Source: DAISJM01 sp036821485 (GTDB lineage Bacteria; Verrucomicrobiota; Kiritimatiellia; CAIQIC01; JAGNIJ01). Taken from it: DNA of 5,791 nt. The stretch covers positions 1 to 5,791 of the forward strand of contig DAISJM010000101.1 of NCBI GenBank assembly GCA_036821485.1. Direction: 5' to 3'. Of this stretch, positions 4,958 to 5,791 are shown one piece after another. The translations under genes were made by a program, and so were the position numbers. Each line of letters starts with the position of its first letter. The stretch's first letter is position 1. The notes under the pieces are model-generated. The model worked only from the letters and a program-made list of their open reading frames with translations. It was not told the origin of the DNA and made no database searches.

Positions 4958-5539
4958 ATGAAGACGAAACTGATGGTGTTGGCGGCGGTGGGATTCCTGG
5001 TGGCGGGTGCGGCCTCGGCGGACGTGTACAAGATTGACGCCGCGCACACGACGGTTGGGTTCACGATTCGCCACATGGTCATCAACAACGTCGTCGGATC
5101 CTTCAAACAGTTTGAAGGCACGTTTGAATATGACGGCGCGGATGTGGCGACGATGAAGCTCAGCGGCAAGATCCAGGCTGCGAGCATTGATACGGGTATT
5201 GCGGCGCGCGACGAACATCTCCGGGGGCCGGATTTCTTCGACGTTGCGAAGTATCCGGAAATCACCTTCCAGAGCGCGCGTGTGGAGAAGCAGGGGGATC
5301 AATACATGATGTATGGAAGCTTCACCATGCACGGCGTGACGAAGGAGATTGTCATGCCGCTGACGATTACGGGGCCGATCACCGATCCGTGGGGCAAGGT
5401 TCGCGTGGGGCTTGAGACGAGCTTGACAATCAACCGCAAGGACTACGGGATCAACTGGAGCCAGACGCTGGACAACGGTGGGCTGGTGGTGGCGGATGAG
5501 GTCAAAATCCAGATCGGTGCCGAGGCGGTGAAGGAATAG
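4958..5539 (+). CDS. yceI: YceI-family periplasmic lipocalin-like protein
   Basis: 193 residues, the standard length. Residues 1-21 form a Sec signal peptide ending ASA, predicting a periplasmic mature protein from D22. Family motifs occur in order: DAAHTTVGFTIRHM (27-40), GSFKQFEGTF (47-56), ASIDTGIAARDEHLRGPDFF (75-94), YPEITFQS (99-106), GSFTMHGVTK (120-129) and NRKDYGIN (159-166). YceI proteins are beta-barrels with a lipocalin-like fold; a characterised Thermus homologue binds a polyisoprenoid chain in the barrel. The physiological role is uncertain and variously linked to isoprenoid quinone binding, stress or acid response. The start is supported by the run GGAGGGGGG ending nine bases before the ATG. 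No cytochrome b561 partner, sometimes adjacent in other genomes, is seen here. Confidence 0.95.
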   Translation: MKTKLMVLAAVGFLVAGAASADVYKIDAAHTTVGFTIRHMVINNVVGSFKQFEGTFEYDGADVATMKLSGKIQAASIDTGIAARDEHLRGPDFFDVAKYPEITFQSARVEKQGDQYMMYGSFTMHGVTKEIVMPLTITGPITDPWGKVRVGLETSLTINRKDYGINWSQTLDNGGLVVADEVKIQIGAEAVKE

Positions 5540-5572
5540 GCCTGAAACGGCCTGTTTGACGGGATTTAGTGC

Positions 5573-5596
5573 AGGGCGGGTCCATGGGCCCGCCCT
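5573..5596 (+). terminator. GC-rich hairpin downstream of yceI, probable terminator
   Basis: An 8-bp perfect stem AGGGCGGG/CCCGCCCT (5573-5580 and 5589-5596) encloses TCCATGGG, which can pair further with a bulged T. The stem is followed by TGCCATTTC, so the U-tract is weak. A smaller 5-bp hairpin, AGGCC/GGCCT (5538-5542 and 5549-5553), followed by GTTT, overlaps the yceI stop codon. Together they separate yceI from the next gene. Confidence 0.5.
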
Positions 5597-5712
5597 TGCC
5601 ATTTCTGGTGGTTGCCGCGCCCTTTTTCCTCTGTACGGGGAGGTGAAATCGCACTATCTTTAGTCCCGTGGGGTTTCACTCGTTGATGCTCGAACTTCAA
5701 GGAGGTCGTGTC

Positions 5713-5791
5713 ATGACGCTTCTCACCCGTCGCGCCATTCGTGTGCTTACACTTGCCGTCCTCGCCAGCGTATGCCTGTTCACCGTGAACG
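5713..5791 (+). CDS. Start of an exported protein of unknown function (runs off the window)
   Basis: Only 26 codons are present: MTLLTRRAIRVLTLAVLASV followed by CLFTVN. A basic N-terminus (RRAIR) and a hydrophobic stretch make a convincing signal peptide or membrane anchor. AAGGAGG (5699-5705) lies seven bases before the ATG, an excellent ribosome site. A weak promoter candidate is TGTACG (5632-5637), 17 bases, TATCTT (5655-5660). C21 does not sit in a clear lipobox. The family cannot be assigned from this fragment. Confidence 0.75.
   Translation, partial: MTLLTRRAIRVLTLAVLASVCLFTVN

Noticed and set aside
4829..5602. 257-codon open frame on the minus strand antisense to yceI
   Set aside because: The opposite strand encodes an unmistakable YceI protein. 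The antisense product is Arg/His-rich without family motifs and extends into repeat and terminator sequence.

Overview
The window is about 5.8 kb of GC-rich bacterial chromosome. It holds four complete protein genes, the first 26 codons of a fifth, and intergenic spacers packed with mosaic repeats. The proteins include a lipoprotein-type polyamine-binding protein and three products with Sec-type export signals, which fits a Gram-negative, double-membrane organism. Good Shine-Dalgarno sites precede most genes. The spacer repeats resemble dispersed repeats common in environmental, often uncultured lineages (PVC-type phyla and similar deep branches), but nothing here fixes the phylum.

Layout. 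Positions 1-187 hold a repeat copy and a strong GC hairpin that probably terminates the polyamine-binding protein gene (188-1246, minus). Positions 1247-1839 are a gene-free spacer with a G-rich tract and a chain of repeat modules. A secreted dienelactone-hydrolase-family enzyme follows (1840-2628, minus). Positions 2629-3324 form a divergent intergenic region: a probable promoter for the hydrolase, a second copy of the large composite repeat, two further repeat modules, then a unique segment with an 11-bp tandem repeat/dyad and a promoter candidate. A GPH-family (MelB-like) cation:sugar symporter occupies 3325-4752 (plus). Its downstream spacer carries an inverted copy of a module found at 1741-1821, then a promoter candidate for a periplasmic YceI-family lipocalin-like protein (4958-5539, plus). 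A hairpin follows, and an exported protein of unknown function begins at 5713 and runs off the window.

The genes do not form an obvious operon or pathway. Two point left and three point right, spacing is wide (170-700 bp), and each seems to have its own expression signals. A shared theme of envelope location (solute capture, secreted hydrolase, sugar symport, periplasmic lipid-binding fold) is visible, but no functional coupling can be shown.

The most notable content is in the spacers. They are built from a few modules reused in different orders, with near-identical copies (76/78, 62/64 and 37/38 matches counted by eye). Much of this material has a 7-bp period (units such as TTATTGG, AGATTGG and, on the minus strand, TTGGTCA), resembling in style the heptanucleotide STRR repeats of cyanobacteria. 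Two direct composite copies flank the hydrolase gene. An inverted pair of an approximately 80-bp module brackets the hydrolase-transporter segment and lies just after both stop codons in the same transcriptional sense. I saw no CRISPR array, tRNA, rRNA, transposase, phage gene or defence system.
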